Of a DNA stretch of 64,000 bases, positions 36,701-42,082 are shown in pieces. Positions within the stretch are counted from its first letter, which is position 1; each line of letters starts with the position of its first letter. Origin of the DNA: Adiantum capillus-veneris (lineage: Eukaryota > Streptophyta > Polypodiopsida > Polypodiales > Pteridaceae); assembly GCA_014529385.2 (NCBI GenBank), contig CM043969.1, positions 72,318,676 through 72,382,675 on the forward strand. Reading direction: 5' to 3'. Below the pieces are notes generated by a model that saw nothing but the letters and a program-made list of their open reading frames with translations, searched no databases and was not told the origin of the DNA. Made by a program: the position numbers and the translations under genes.

Positions 36701-39675
36701 TACACCTACCAAAGGTTGAGTGTATTTACTGTAAGAGCTGGGCAAAAGAGCCTCGCAGATGCTTAAAATCTACAAATTGTATCTAATTTTGATCCTTGTT
36801 TTAGTTTTGAGGAGGTAAATATATTGACACCTAGCTGGTTTCCTGTGAATTATGGCTTTCTCTTTGTTAATGTAGGTGGATGTTTGCCTCTTTGTGTTCG
36901 ATTTGATGTATGCAAATGGGGAACCGTATGTATTATCTCTTTCTCGGTTGCATTGATTGAGAAGTTGAAGAGTTAATGGTCTGGTGGACTCAACGACGCA
37001 GTACATTTTGCAGGCTTGTGAAAGCGATTTTTGCCGAACGGAGAAAGAGTAGGTCTTGATCTTTACACAAGCATAGAGTCAAGATCTTGTACTGTCATAT
37101 TGAATTTTCTTGTATGTATGTTCTCATGGGTATCCTTTGCAGGAATGCAGGAGTGCTTTGAAGATGGTCAAGCTGGTTGTTTTGGGTTCACCAATCAAAT
37201 AACGGTACAAAATTATAACCTCTAGGTATCAAAACTTAGTTTTCTGCTGCCCAGAAGTGCCTTGAGGAATCCTGTTTTGAGACCTTTTTCTGGGTGAACA
37301 ATGATTGTAGAAGTAGACCAAGCAACATGCTGTGGATCTTAGTCATATAGAAGGGGGTAGATGGTTAAATAGACTGATAGGCAGTTAGATGTAGATATAT
37401 GGGTAGACAGATTGTTAATAGATTGATTTCGTGTACATGTTTCTTGTCTTGTGGAAGCCATTAAAGAACTCGCAATAGCTTGTCCTTATCTTTGTATTTA
37501 AATTGTAGTTGGGAAAGGAGTATTTGGTGAATTGCTTTCTGTATTCTCTGTTGTGTCAACTATGCACGTTTGTGACCCTTTAATGCTAGCCCCTCCGATT
37601 TGTGCTTGCTTGCCAAATTTGTTCTTTGGAATCTTTGCTTGATATGGTTTTTGGTGTCAAGTGCTGTAGTTATTGTTTCATGCGAGCTACTTAAGAGCAT
37701 ACCTGAGTCCACCCCCGTCTGTGGAGGTGCTACACATGCTTGGAAATAGTCATACTTCATACAACAACTCAACCTTGGATGCTGAAGACATGGCTGCCCA
37801 AATTTGCATTAAATAGGATACCCTTGGACTCCCTAACCTATCACTAACAAGCCTGGTCAATATGGTTTCAGAAACAAGTACTCATATGCTGAAAACTCTC
37901 ATTAGTTTCTCTTATCTCTGGTCAAATGAATCTGTTGAATTTGTGCATGATATAAAATAGGCCAAGATCATCTTTTGTATTAGAAAATATCCAGGGGACT
38001 ATGTTCTCAGATAAGTTGGACTTATAAAGGGAGATAATTGATAGGAAGATATGTGCCAATGGCTACCCTTTATTTTGCTATAGATTGAAGGAGAGGAAGC
38101 AGACGGGGAAAATTTGGCTGCCATAACTCAAGTGGAGAATTTCCTGGAGGAAGCAATCAATTCATCTTGTGAGGGAATAATGGTAAAGACTCTTGACAGT
38201 GAGTCAGCTTATGCTCCCTCCAAGCGATCCGACTCATGGTTGAAGGTAATATCTGGTGAATAATGAAGCTTTTGCGACTGTAGAGTCCAAAGTAGGAGCA
38301 TCATGTAGACATTACAGCAAAGTTGTTATGATGTTCATTTGCTTTTGTCGGTAAACATTTGTTGCGCCTGTAAATGCCAATTTATTTTTTTGTATATCTA
38401 CTGTCTTAGGTAAAACGAGATTACATTGAGGGGCTACATGATACATTAGATTTGGTTCCAATTGGAGCTTGGCATGGCAATGGACGAAAAGCTGGCTGGC
38501 AAGTGATATAAAAATAAAGACATTGGCTATTGTCGAAACAACTACTTTCAGGAAGTGACATAATCATGTTTCTTACAGGTTTAGTCCTTTCCTTCTAGCT
38601 TGTTACGATGCAGATCGAGAAGAATACCAGAGTGTTTGTCGAGTCATGTCTGGGTTCACAGATGTTTTCTACAAACAGGTACACACTGGATAATCCTGTT
38701 TCTTAGGAAGCAATGTGAGCTCAGCACATTTTATATACTGTCTTTGCACCTTGAAGCTCACTAACTTTTGTCTTTTAAACAGATGAAAGCATTTTTTGCG
38801 GATGAACGTTTACTTCAGAGAAAACCGACTTACTATCAGACCCTTGAGGAGCCCAATGTCTGGTTTTCTCCAGAGCTTGTTTGGGAAATTCGAGGTGCAG
38901 GTGCGGATTAATGACACCTGTGCTATCTTTCCCTTTAATTTAGCGAAATTGTTGGTGGGTGGCAAATGTTCCATTGACTGTTTAGAGAAAACAAGTTTGA
39001 GATTTTCAAAGCAGTCCTCCTATCAAGGACGCCCTCAGCAGATGGCTACATTGCTGCTGTTTCAATGATTTATTGCTTTTTATCATGCTTTGTGTGAGGT
39101 CTACACAATGTTACTCTGTGCATGTAGTAACATTGTGTAGAATGTACTTCATGAGGCGACGAATGTAAGTTTTCCTCAGCCATCTGGCAACTTAAGTTTA
39201 AATTACTTATATGGTGTTTTGTACGACTCTCATTATCTTGCCACATTTCAGAAGATGTTTGCCCCCTGCTGAGTAATATTTGTTATGGTGTCATAATCTT
39301 CATACAGAAAATGCATGAATAGTGCCATGCCCAAGAAAGAGCCAATCGTCCCAATTGAAACCTTACAATTTTTGCCACTAAGCAATGTTTTTTGTCCAGA
39401 AATTATCAATAAAAGAAAATTCCGGAATCGATACGTTTCTCACGTGCCTTTTGTGTGATGCAGACTTGACGGTATCTCCAGTACATCAAGCAGCTGTTGG
39501 ACTTGTGCATCCCTCACGAGGCATCTCTTTGAGATTTCCTCGTTTTATTAAGGAGCGGTTAGACAAAAGGCCAGAAGATTCAAATACACCATCAGACATT
39601 GCTGATCTGTTTCAGCAGCAAAGCCGGAAGCTTGAGATACCAGCACAGCGTAGCGAAAGTCCTCAAAAAGGATAG
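1..39675 (+). CDS. LIG6: DNA ligase 6 (ATP-dependent), 3' part of gene, at least 20 exons
   Basis: This is the host gene of the window. Joining the exons listed below gives 680 residues in one frame to a TAG stop at 39673-39675. The product is an ATP-dependent DNA ligase. The order is DNA-binding domain (about residues 38-290), adenylation domain with YKYDGQR around lysine 316, [22 protein letters not shown] and SWLKVKRDY, then an OB fold ending in [17 protein letters not shown]. From memory, the closest match is plant LIG6 rather than LIG1 or LIG4 (for example CEYKYDGQRAQ, [24 protein letters not shown], and [11 protein letters not shown]). LIG6 is plant-specific and is linked to rapid repair of DNA breaks and seed longevity. 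Its N-terminal SNM1-like nuclease part would lie upstream of base 1. Two introns of 14.1 and 18.0 kb are filled with transposons. All exon phases agree and the key motifs are present, so the gene looks functional. Confidence 0.93.
276..393 (+). CDS. LIG6: LIG6 exon, start of ligase DNA-binding domain
   Basis: It codes for [18 protein letters not shown] and ends in MLCNMFRR, a typical opening of the LIG6 ligase core. The acceptor is TTTATGTAG and the donor is CAG|GTTCAC, phase 2. The following intron is 14.1 kb. Confidence 0.9.
394..1073. other. start of the 14.1-kb LIG6 intron, no recognised gene
   Basis: I see no exon-like or transposon-protein match here. The stretch 600-980 has an open minus frame without recognisable motifs and may be the decayed edge of the LINE sequence that follows. 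Confidence 0.4.
1081..1487. mobile_element. possible hAT-like MITE rich in GGAACGG/CCGTTCC
   Basis: A 7-base direct repeat GTTACAC (1074-1080 and 1488-1494) flanks about 407 bp. The ends resemble each other in inverted orientation (left GGAACGGGGG, right the complement of CCCGTTCC). The right half is packed with TTCCG/GGAACGG words. The length, terminal inverted repeats and 7-8 bp duplication fit a small hAT-type DNA element, but the terminal match is imperfect and no transposase is present. Confidence 0.35.
1964..2199 (-). repeat. Copia LTR (left; 3' LTR of the minus-strand element)
   Basis: About 236 bp, TGTTGG...AACA, and near-identical to 7356-7582. The left flank CCCAC is repeated after the right LTR. 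Confidence 0.85.
2457..3893 (-). repeat. solo LTR inserted in the Copia, duplication CTCTG
   Basis: A 1,437-bp TGTTACAAAAATACGG...TTAGTTACA block flanked by CTCTG at 2452-2456 and 3894-3898. It is homologous over its length to 5433-6954. It contains an AG microsatellite at about 3278-3320 and an AATAAAG poly-A-type signal on the minus strand near 2,600. The perfect duplication shows it is a solo LTR, not one end of a larger element. Confidence 0.88.
3278..3320. repeat. (AG)n microsatellite in a solo LTR
   Basis: About 21 AG units. The sister LTR has a shorter, interrupted GAGAGT run near 6,340. Confidence 0.95.
5433..6954 (-). repeat. second solo LTR in the same Copia, duplication AGCAA
   Basis: A 1,522-bp TGTCACAAAAATTACGG...TTAGTTACA block flanked by AGCAA at 5428-5432 and 6955-6959. 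It is the same LTR family as 2457-3893, but with its own target duplication, so the two are independent insertions. The Copia gag frame lies on both sides. Confidence 0.88.
7356..7582 (-). repeat. Copia LTR (right; 5' LTR of the minus-strand element)
   Basis: About 227 bp and matches 1964-2199. The adjoining internal sequence TGCTCTGATACCA is the complement of a tRNA-Met primer-binding site. Confidence 0.85.
8835..13350 (-). mobile_element. LINE, 5' half (ORF1 end, endonuclease, reverse transcriptase), split by a solo LTR
   Basis: Reading the minus strand from the right, 12,680-12,870 gives [14 protein letters not shown] (ORF1-like). At 12,394-12,594 an EEP endonuclease starts with [13 protein letters not shown] and [10 protein letters not shown]. 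At 12,026-12,325 it has CVGGDFNML, and at 11,850-12,038 [12 protein letters not shown]. Left of the inserted LTR, 10,190-10,265 gives FSDHAPIDFYCV, the closing SDH motif. At 9,272-10,128 is the link into the reverse transcriptase ([22 protein letters not shown]). At 8,900-9,200 are [21 protein letters not shown] and VRQGCPL. The frame is interrupted several times, so it is not functional. The piece stops at about 8,835, where the + strand LINE half ends. Confidence 0.78.
10271..11843 (-). repeat. solo LTR (1.57 kb) inside the LINE endonuclease
   Basis: TGTAGCGGAATATGG...TTATGACA with flanks GATCC (10266-10270) and AATCC (11844-11848), a 5-bp duplication with one change. The LINE frame is interrupted between ICILAR-type sequence and FSDHAPI, exactly at these borders. 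The minus strand has the module G-tract, GGTCC and TC-rich run near 10,450-10,520 that is shared with the other long LTRs here. Confidence 0.8.
13350..14491. other. end of the 14.1-kb LIG6 intron, no recognised gene
   Basis: Mostly AT-rich intron sequence. A short reading GYTCRFCG near 13,675 resembles the start of a BED zinc finger but is too short to call. Two related 50-60 bp pieces (near 14,230 and 14,350) contain AAGAAGTTT and a CAAGG-ATTGAG word. Confidence 0.4.
14492..14573 (+). CDS. LIG6: LIG6 exon ([19 protein letters not shown])
   Basis: It follows a TTTGCAG acceptor and restores the frame (AG+T = Ser). It codes for [19 protein letters not shown], matching the ligase DNA-binding domain. 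It ends in phase 0 at ACG|GTATGC. Confidence 0.9.
14918..15020 (+). CDS. LIG6: LIG6 exon ([18 protein letters not shown])
   Basis: It codes for [18 protein letters not shown] and then [13 protein letters not shown]. This is the conserved 'xLNIGGxxxxxAxxEAxG...YxxxGDLG' stretch of ligase DNA-binding domains. It ends in phase 1 at TTG|GTATGT. Confidence 0.92.
15130..15226 (+). CDS. LIG6: LIG6 exon ([17 protein letters not shown])
   Basis: It codes for [17 protein letters not shown] and onward to VYLTLLQI, with acceptor CCCAG and donor AATAAG|GTTTTG, phase 2. GDVAQxCRQTQxLL is characteristic of LIG6. Confidence 0.9.
15351..15453 (+). CDS. LIG6: LIG6 exon ([17 protein letters not shown])
   Basis: It codes for [16 protein letters not shown] and [17 protein letters not shown], the conserved 'RxCREKExKxLVRTL' helix region. 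The acceptor is TGTGTGCAG and the donor TTG|GTATGC, phase 0. Confidence 0.92.
15454..16918. other. 1.47-kb LIG6 intron with an internal duplication
   Basis: No gene seen. It holds a roughly 164-bp tandem duplication (16161-16495) listed separately, and A/G-rich stretches near 15,550 and 16,750 containing GGGAATGGGAA-like words. Confidence 0.6.
16161..16495. repeat. tandem duplication, unit about 164 bp
   Basis: Copies start at 16161 and 16325 with TTTGCAAAGTTTTGGGTATC and share GAGAGTGTGTTGGA and CTAATTGGAGGCTTT. The second copy carries a small internal insertion. Inside a LIG6 intron. Confidence 0.85.
16919..17038 (+). CDS. LIG6: LIG6 exon ([19 protein letters not shown])
   Basis: It codes for [19 protein letters not shown], the invariant 'LRIGA...TVLPALxxA' segment of eukaryotic ligase DNA-binding domains, followed by a basic, less conserved stretch. 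Forty codons, phase 0 at both ends, donor CTT|GTGAGT. Confidence 0.93.
17112..17159 (+). CDS. LIG6: LIG6 exon ([16 protein letters not shown])
   Basis: A 16-codon exon, [16 protein letters not shown], matching 'xxVxEAYNxLPxL' of the DNA-binding domain. Acceptor CCTTACAG, donor TTG|GTTGGT. The next intron is 18.0 kb. Confidence 0.88.
18358..18929 (-). repeat. Gypsy LTR (left; 3' LTR) with a CT microsatellite
   Basis: About 572 bp. On the minus strand it begins TGTCACAAACCTGTGACG and ends GTGTCA. It contains a CT run of about 28 units (18,671-18,726). It matches 25,640-26,039, where that run is much shorter. Confidence 0.8.
18671..18726. repeat. (CT)n microsatellite in the Gypsy LTR
   Basis: About 28 CT units. 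The other LTR has only about five at 25,827, so the tract expanded after insertion or differs by slippage. Confidence 0.95.
23087..23141. repeat. (CT)n microsatellite in the 2.3-kb LTR
   Basis: About 27 CT units, followed closely by an A tract at 23,166. Confidence 0.95.
24171..24224. repeat. (CT)n microsatellite left of the LINE 3' end
   Basis: About 26 CT units ending exactly where the LINE coding tail begins. Confidence 0.95.
24225..24500 (+). mobile_element. 5'-truncated LINE 3' end inserted in a CT tract
   Basis: The + frame gives [16 protein letters not shown] and a stop, the extreme C-terminus of a LINE ORF2 also seen at 41,000. Then come a C tract and the 3' UTR with GGTCATTTTGGCCTTTTGAA. 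It ends in an ATAACATTT repeat directly against (CT)n, with CT also on the left. It looks like an insertion into the microsatellite of the solo LTR. Confidence 0.7.
24292..24322. repeat. C homopolymer tract
   Basis: An almost pure C run of about 30 bases after the LINE stop codon. The copy at 40,965-40,983 has a matching G tract on the opposite strand. Confidence 0.95.
24500..24572. repeat. (CT)n followed by (TA)n
   Basis: About 25 CT units then about 12 TA units, immediately after the LINE 3' end. Confidence 0.95.
25640..26039 (-). repeat. Gypsy LTR (right; 5' side), partly preserved
   Basis: It matches 18,485-18,929 closely (CTCCGAGTTGTGAGAGG to GGTTTGTGACA). The right end is followed by TTGAT, as at the left border. 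Confidence 0.8.
26137..26303 (-). mobile_element. LINE 3' UTR scrap
   Basis: On the minus strand, TCATAGGTCATTTTGGCCTTTTGAAGACG followed by TATAAG and a CT run, matching the 3' ends at 24,400-24,500, 40,210 and 40,790. No coding part is left. Confidence 0.55.
26305..26768 (-). repeat. divergent Gypsy-type solo LTR or LTR piece
   Basis: It shares GGCGGAGTTCCG, TTGGCCCCAAAGA and TGGC-CCCCTTT with the outer end of the Gypsy LTR at 18,358, and ends CTCGTGACA. The middle has the same 'tgtcTgTACTGCtATGCCA-TCAGC' theme. I found no target duplication, so the borders are approximate. Confidence 0.5.
27440..28050. other. decayed LINE-like sequence, no readable gene
   Basis: Between the RT-link and the C-terminal zinc-binding pieces of the + strand LINE. 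I see no motif strong enough to name a domain. Confidence 0.4.
28349..28558 (-). repeat. Copia LTR (left; 3' LTR)
   Basis: 210 bp, TGTTGATGTGCG...CCAACA, nearly identical to 34398-34608. The left flank is TCTCC. Confidence 0.92.
28642..30438 (-). CDS. Copia reverse transcriptase and RNase H part (fossil)
   Basis: An open stretch of about 600 residues. From the N side it has a linker with [16 protein letters not shown] and the RT with [54 protein letters not shown] and YVDDILIAG. RNase H follows, with [40 protein letters not shown] and [20 protein letters not shown]. This is the longest intact coding part of the element. It belongs to a broken element and is not an independent gene. Confidence 0.85.
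   Translation of the reverse strand: MHKKPIKDVEYRRVRFEDVASEPTQFSSVAPTPQVQDTTIAPERAESSSQALRRSERVSRAPKRFEPGIHHILVTDSGEPTCYKEAIQMEDSVKWEQAMQSEYNSIVANETWDLVELPKGKNALPCKWVYKKKYTVEDPEPRYKARLVAKGFKQQKGVDFDEIFSPIVKMTTLRTVLGLVAIKDIELVQMDVNTAFLHEDLDEDVYMKQPEGFVCETQKPTRTELVCRLKKALYGLKQGSRQWYQKFDKFMQSQGYIRSQEDHCLYTKRLNDGSLIIFILYVDDILIAGKSIDEINQLKKMISTQFSMKDLGDANHFLGMHIKRDRQRGILELSQEKYIHKVLQRFSMQGGKSLSTPMQAYSKLSKEDSPKTVAEKEEMVKVSYSSAVGSLMYAMVATRPDIAHAVGVVSRYMANPGKKHWEAVKKILRYLKGTASKCLRFGNSDASIVGYTDADYAGCVDRRRSTSGYVFMFAGAAISWRSCLQDCTSSSTTEAEYVAASDASKEAIWLARLVGDLGIHEVPVLHCDSQSAIALAKNPVFHSKSKHIEVRYHVIRDALAGKRIELVKVHTDDNPADALTKSLASERFTHCIELMGVG
30442..31917 (-). CDS. Copia protease, pre-integrase and integrase part (fossil)
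   Basis: The right part (31,291-31,917) has [18 protein letters not shown] (aspartic protease). The left part (30,442-31,257) has [58 protein letters not shown] and [16 protein letters not shown], an integrase core and C-terminus. Part of a broken element. Confidence 0.82.
31990..34390. other. long non-coding 5' region of the Copia
   Basis: It lies between the zinc-knuckle part and the 5' LTR. The left part (31,990-32,400) is GC-rich with repeated CGACA/TCGGCA words and twice the phrase GCCCGGCGGC. The middle (32,790-32,880) resembles, on the + strand, a leader piece of the other young Copia at about 46,800. The right part has two GT tracts with inverted CA flanks (33,549-33,584 and 33,766-33,804). 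Open frames here are low in complexity and match nothing I know. Confidence 0.45.
33766..33793. repeat. (GT)n microsatellite with CA inverted partner
   Basis: A GT run of about 14 units, then TGATCACACACACA, so the strand can fold back. A similar arrangement is at 33,549-33,584, where GCTTACACACAC precedes a GT run ending in GTAAGC. Confidence 0.75.
34398..34608 (-). repeat. Copia LTR (right; 5' LTR)
   Basis: 211 bp. The inner side reads AGCTCTGATACCAATTG, the complement of a tRNA-Met primer site. The right flank TCTCC repeats the left flank. Confidence 0.92.
35129..35226 (+). CDS. LIG6: LIG6 exon ([12 protein letters not shown])
   Basis: It codes for [12 protein letters not shown] and then [13 protein letters not shown], the 'PGxPxKPMLAK' link into the adenylation domain. 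It joins exactly to MPNL at 17,159 across the transposon-filled intron. It ends in phase 2 at CAAA|GTATGT. Confidence 0.92.
35839..35904 (+). CDS. LIG6: LIG6 exon ending in the catalytic lysine codon
   Basis: It codes for [21 protein letters not shown] and the first two bases (AA) of the lysine that takes the AMP. The donor is CAA|GTAAGC, phase 2. The third base is supplied at 36,048. Confidence 0.92.
36048..36207 (+). CDS. LIG6: LIG6 exon, adenylation motif I and IFSRN
   Basis: It completes motif I ([16 protein letters not shown]) and carries [16 protein letters not shown] and IQDLIFDAE. This is the AMP-binding pocket. The acceptor is TGCACAG and the donor GAG|GTTACA, phase 0. Confidence 0.94.
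36297..36404 (+). CDS. LIG6: LIG6 exon ([19 protein letters not shown])
   Basis: It codes for [19 protein letters not shown] and [17 protein letters not shown]. The piece 'LMxFQxLSTRERG' is typical of LIG6. Thirty-six codons, phase 0. Confidence 0.92.
36876..36925 (+). CDS. LIG6: LIG6 exon ([13 protein letters not shown])
   Basis: It codes for [17 protein letters not shown], ligase motif IIIa. Acceptor AATGTAG, donor ACC|GTATGT, phase 2. Confidence 0.93.
37014..37048 (+). CDS. LIG6: LIG6 short exon ([11 protein letters not shown])
   Basis: A 35-base exon giving [12 protein letters not shown], equivalent to 'LxLxERRRxL' of the family. The donor is AAAGA|GTAGGT, phase 1. It is short, but the frame is forced by both neighbours. 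Confidence 0.85.
37143..37204 (+). CDS. LIG6: LIG6 exon ([19 protein letters not shown])
   Basis: It codes for [21 protein letters not shown], equivalent to 'LKEVFxExxxGYxxxAxxIT'. Acceptor TTTGCAG, donor ACG|GTACAA, phase 0. Confidence 0.88.
38084..38245 (+). CDS. LIG6: LIG6 exon, motif IV ([10 protein letters not shown])
   Basis: It codes for an acidic stretch, then [19 protein letters not shown] and [20 protein letters not shown] is nucleotidyltransferase motif IV, and KRSDSWLK begins motif V. Fifty-four codons, phase 0. Confidence 0.95.
38410..38498 (+). CDS. LIG6: LIG6 exon, motif V, before a GC-AG intron
   Basis: It codes for [20 protein letters not shown] and [10 protein letters not shown]. 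The Trp codon is split TG|G and the donor is GCAAGT instead of GT. Only this choice keeps the reading frame into [19 protein letters not shown]. Confidence 0.92.
38579..38678 (+). CDS. LIG6: LIG6 exon ([19 protein letters not shown])
   Basis: It codes for [19 protein letters not shown] and [14 protein letters not shown], the start of the OB-fold domain. Acceptor TTCTTACAG, donor CAG|GTACAC, phase 0. Confidence 0.94.
38783..38900 (+). CDS. LIG6: LIG6 exon ([13 protein letters not shown])
   Basis: It codes for [19 protein letters not shown] and [17 protein letters not shown]-fold strands conserved in LIG6. It ends in phase 1 at CAG|GTGCGG. Confidence 0.93.
39464..39675 (+). CDS. LIG6: LIG6 last exon and stop
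   Basis: It codes for [38 protein letters not shown] and a short tail ending ...SPQKG, then TAG. The [16 protein letters not shown] block is the C-terminal signature of the ligase. The acceptor is GTGATGCAG. Confidence 0.94.
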
Positions 39676-40205
39676 TTAGAAAGTGACCAATACATCAGCA
39701 ATTTTGGGGTTGCAAGGAAAGCAGAGATGGTATGCAGAAGCAGGTATGTTGGCAAGCTTTTTGGAATTGCTTTTTATATTTGGTTGAGCTCCAAGTTGTA
39801 AGCTTTCAGAACACAGAAACAGCTGCTGTCTCGTCAAGTCATCATGTCACCAAGCAGAGACTCACAGCTAGCAAGGGATTGGTATGATCTCTCAAGTGGG
39901 ATCTTTTCTAGCCCAAATTCATCCGTATAAGACTTTGATTGTCCAAGGGTCGAGAAGTTCCAGGTTCTAAAATCCAGTGCCTTGTGCAGTCAATGCTGGC
40001 CTGCATTATCAGAAAATCACCTTAGTATATAGCAGGCCAGTATCACCCAATCTCATTGGTATGCATATGTTTTTTTGCACATTTACACTACATGTATATC
40101 TGGAAGAGTTGCTTTGTAAGCCATTCTAGCATTGTAATCACATGGCTAATGCTATGGAAATCATGATGGCATGAATGTAGTGTTCTAATTGAGAAGAAAG
40201 CTGCT
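39676..40205 (+). other. LIG6 3' flank, probable 3' UTR
   Basis: Directly after the TAG stop. No open frame of note. I could not fix a poly-A site. The first LINE piece begins at about 40,206. Confidence 0.5.
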
Positions 40206-40760
40206 TGTGCTGAGAGAGAAATGTTCTGAAATGTTATATTAACGTCTTCAAAAGCCAAAGTGACCTATGAGTTCAGAAAGTTACAATGTGGTGGATCTGA
40301 TACAAAGTCTGAGTAACAAAAATAAAAACTATAGAATCTTATGCTGCTAGATGTGAGCTAAGCAGCTAGCTGGGCTTGTGTAGGATATGAGCAGGGGTTA
40401 GGGGGTGAAGTGAATGGGGGGCTAAGACAACAAAGTGTGGGTGCATCCTCAGAAAGAGCTAGATCACAAGAGATCGAGCTTCGGCCGCTGGCAGATCTCA
40501 TCAATCTCCTCCATGGTGAGTAGTTTGACTGGGCGTCATGCATGTCGGGCCAAGGTGATCTGAATCCTTTGATGCAGTCTCCGTCGGTGCTGTGTAGTCC
40601 TCCGCAGTCGTGAGCATCTAGACCTCCCTAGCTCGGTCAATTAGCGTGTCTCTGGTGCGAGTAGAATGTGGGCTCGGCTGTGGTAGTAGCTCCTCCGGAT
40701 GCCCAATGTCTACTCTAAAGAAGTATGTGATCCGTCTCTCGAACAAAGACAATCCGAGGC
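40206..40760 (-). mobile_element. 5'-truncated LINE 3' end, copy 1
   Basis: On the minus strand, C-terminal ORF2 sequence with LLTMEEIDEICQRP-like reading near 40,500. Then a 3' UTR with TGGATCAGATCC-type sequence and TAGGTCACTTTGGC, ending AACATTTCAGAACATTTCTC. It matches copy 2 and the piece at 24,225. Confidence 0.65.
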
Positions 40761-40764
40761 GCAA

Positions 40765-41790
40765 AGAGAAATGAAATGAAATGAAATTTTATATTAATGT
40801 CTTCGAAAGGCCAAAATGACTTGTGAGACCAAAAAGTTACAACTGGTGAATCTGATATCATGTCTAGAGTACCCACATTACAAAGAAGTAACACTAAAAC
40901 ACTAAGGAAAAAGGAAATGAATCTGAAGCTGATTTGGAATTGAGACGAGATATGGGTGGGTGGGTGGGGGGGGGGGGGGGGGGATTGTTTGGTGGGTTCA
41001 AATGAAATCTCTCATCGGTCGTTGTCGAATCTCATCAACCTCCTCCATGGTCAGTATGTTGGTTGGGTGTCTTGCATGTCGAGCTAGAGTGATTTGTATC
41101 TTCTGCTGTAGCCTTCGTCGATGGTGGGAGACCCCTTGAGGTCGCTGGTGTCTGGATCTGCCTAGCTCAGTGGCTCGGTCAAGCAACGTACCTCTAGCGT
41201 GGGTGGGCTCTGATATCTGCTGTCATGATTGTGGCTCTCCCCTGGCTGGTGTAAAGAAATCTGTGATTCGTCTCTGAGGTTGTCTTTCCCCTGATGTCCT
41301 CAGCAAGTTCTCCCTTAGTCTGCATAACTCTAGCAGGAACAATCCAAGACATCTTTGATCCTCGTATCTCATGACTCTAGAAAATGGTCCGAAACCTTCT
41401 CTGATTTGGCAATGGAAGCGGCCACGTATCTCATAGAACGCCGGGCAATGACATGTGTAGTGCAGCTCTGTCTCTGGCTCTTAAGTTACATTGCTGACAT
41501 ATCCTGGCCCCTGCTGGCACCCCTCGAAATCGGCCAGTCTCGATTTGGAGCTCCGTGAGTTGGAGAAGATGCTCTCTGTAGAAGGCCATCTTCGTGCCCA
41601 ACGCCTGTGTCGGCTGTATCCATGTGCTCTTGGTATCTAGCTGAATCAGATCTGGCGTATGAGTCTGGTGATCTCTGTCCGTGTAAGAGACAAGCAGGGT
41701 GCATCCAGGGAGTATTGAAACGGAGGCAATCTATCCATGTTGAAACCATGTGTCTGAAACCATACTGTTATCTGTCCATACCAACATGCT
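40765..41790 (-). mobile_element. 5'-truncated LINE 3' end, copy 2
   Basis: The minus strand has RT C-terminal and zinc-binding sequence near 41,400-41,480 (HYTCHCPAFYEIRGRFHC-like). At 40,998-41,186 it has RRRLQQKIQITLARHARHP and MEEVDEIRQRPMRDFI, then a stop. A 3' UTR with a G tract (40,965-40,983) and GTCATTTTGGCC follows, ending in three ATTTC units. No poly-A tail; the short tandem tail recalls RTE-like LINEs. Several frame changes; dead. Confidence 0.72.
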
Positions 41791-41791
41791 G

Positions 41792-42082
41792 CATCGCCTT
41801 GTAGCGCTAGTTGTCAACTGTAAAGAAATAGATGGTCTCGACGAATTGTGAAACAAGTCACAGAGGCCAATGAAGCGAGTAAGATAAGTAGACGACTAAA
41901 CGAGACGGGTGGTGGAAGAGGAGTATCACCTTGTAGCGCTAGTTGTCAACTGTAAAGAAATAGACGGTCTCGCTAGTATCACCTTGTAGCACTAGTTGTC
42001 AATTGTAAAGAAATAGACAGTCTCGCTAGTATCACCTTGTAGCGCTAGTTGTCAACTGTAAAGAAATAGACGGTCTCGACGA
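41792..42082 (+). repeat. 53-bp tandem repeat at the 5' edge of element copy A
   Basis: Units starting at 41924, 41977 and 42030 are 53 bp apart and read TATCACCTTGTAGCGCTAGT then TGTCAACTGTAAAGAAATAG. A first unit at 41792 is extended to 132 bp by sequence that recurs after the last unit. The AAAGAAATAGA core is also present once in copy B near 56,525. Confidence 0.88.

Noticed and set aside
1-39675. Ligase gene as LIG1 or LIG4
   Set aside because: GDVAQxCRQTQ, the FQxLSTRERG wording, [13 protein letters not shown], [11 protein letters not shown] and the [10 protein letters not shown] tail fit LIG6 better than LIG1. LIG4 has a different core and C-terminal BRCT domains, which are absent.
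40358-40543. Small minus-strand protein gene
   Set aside because: It is an out-of-frame reading through the LINE C-terminus and 3' UTR.
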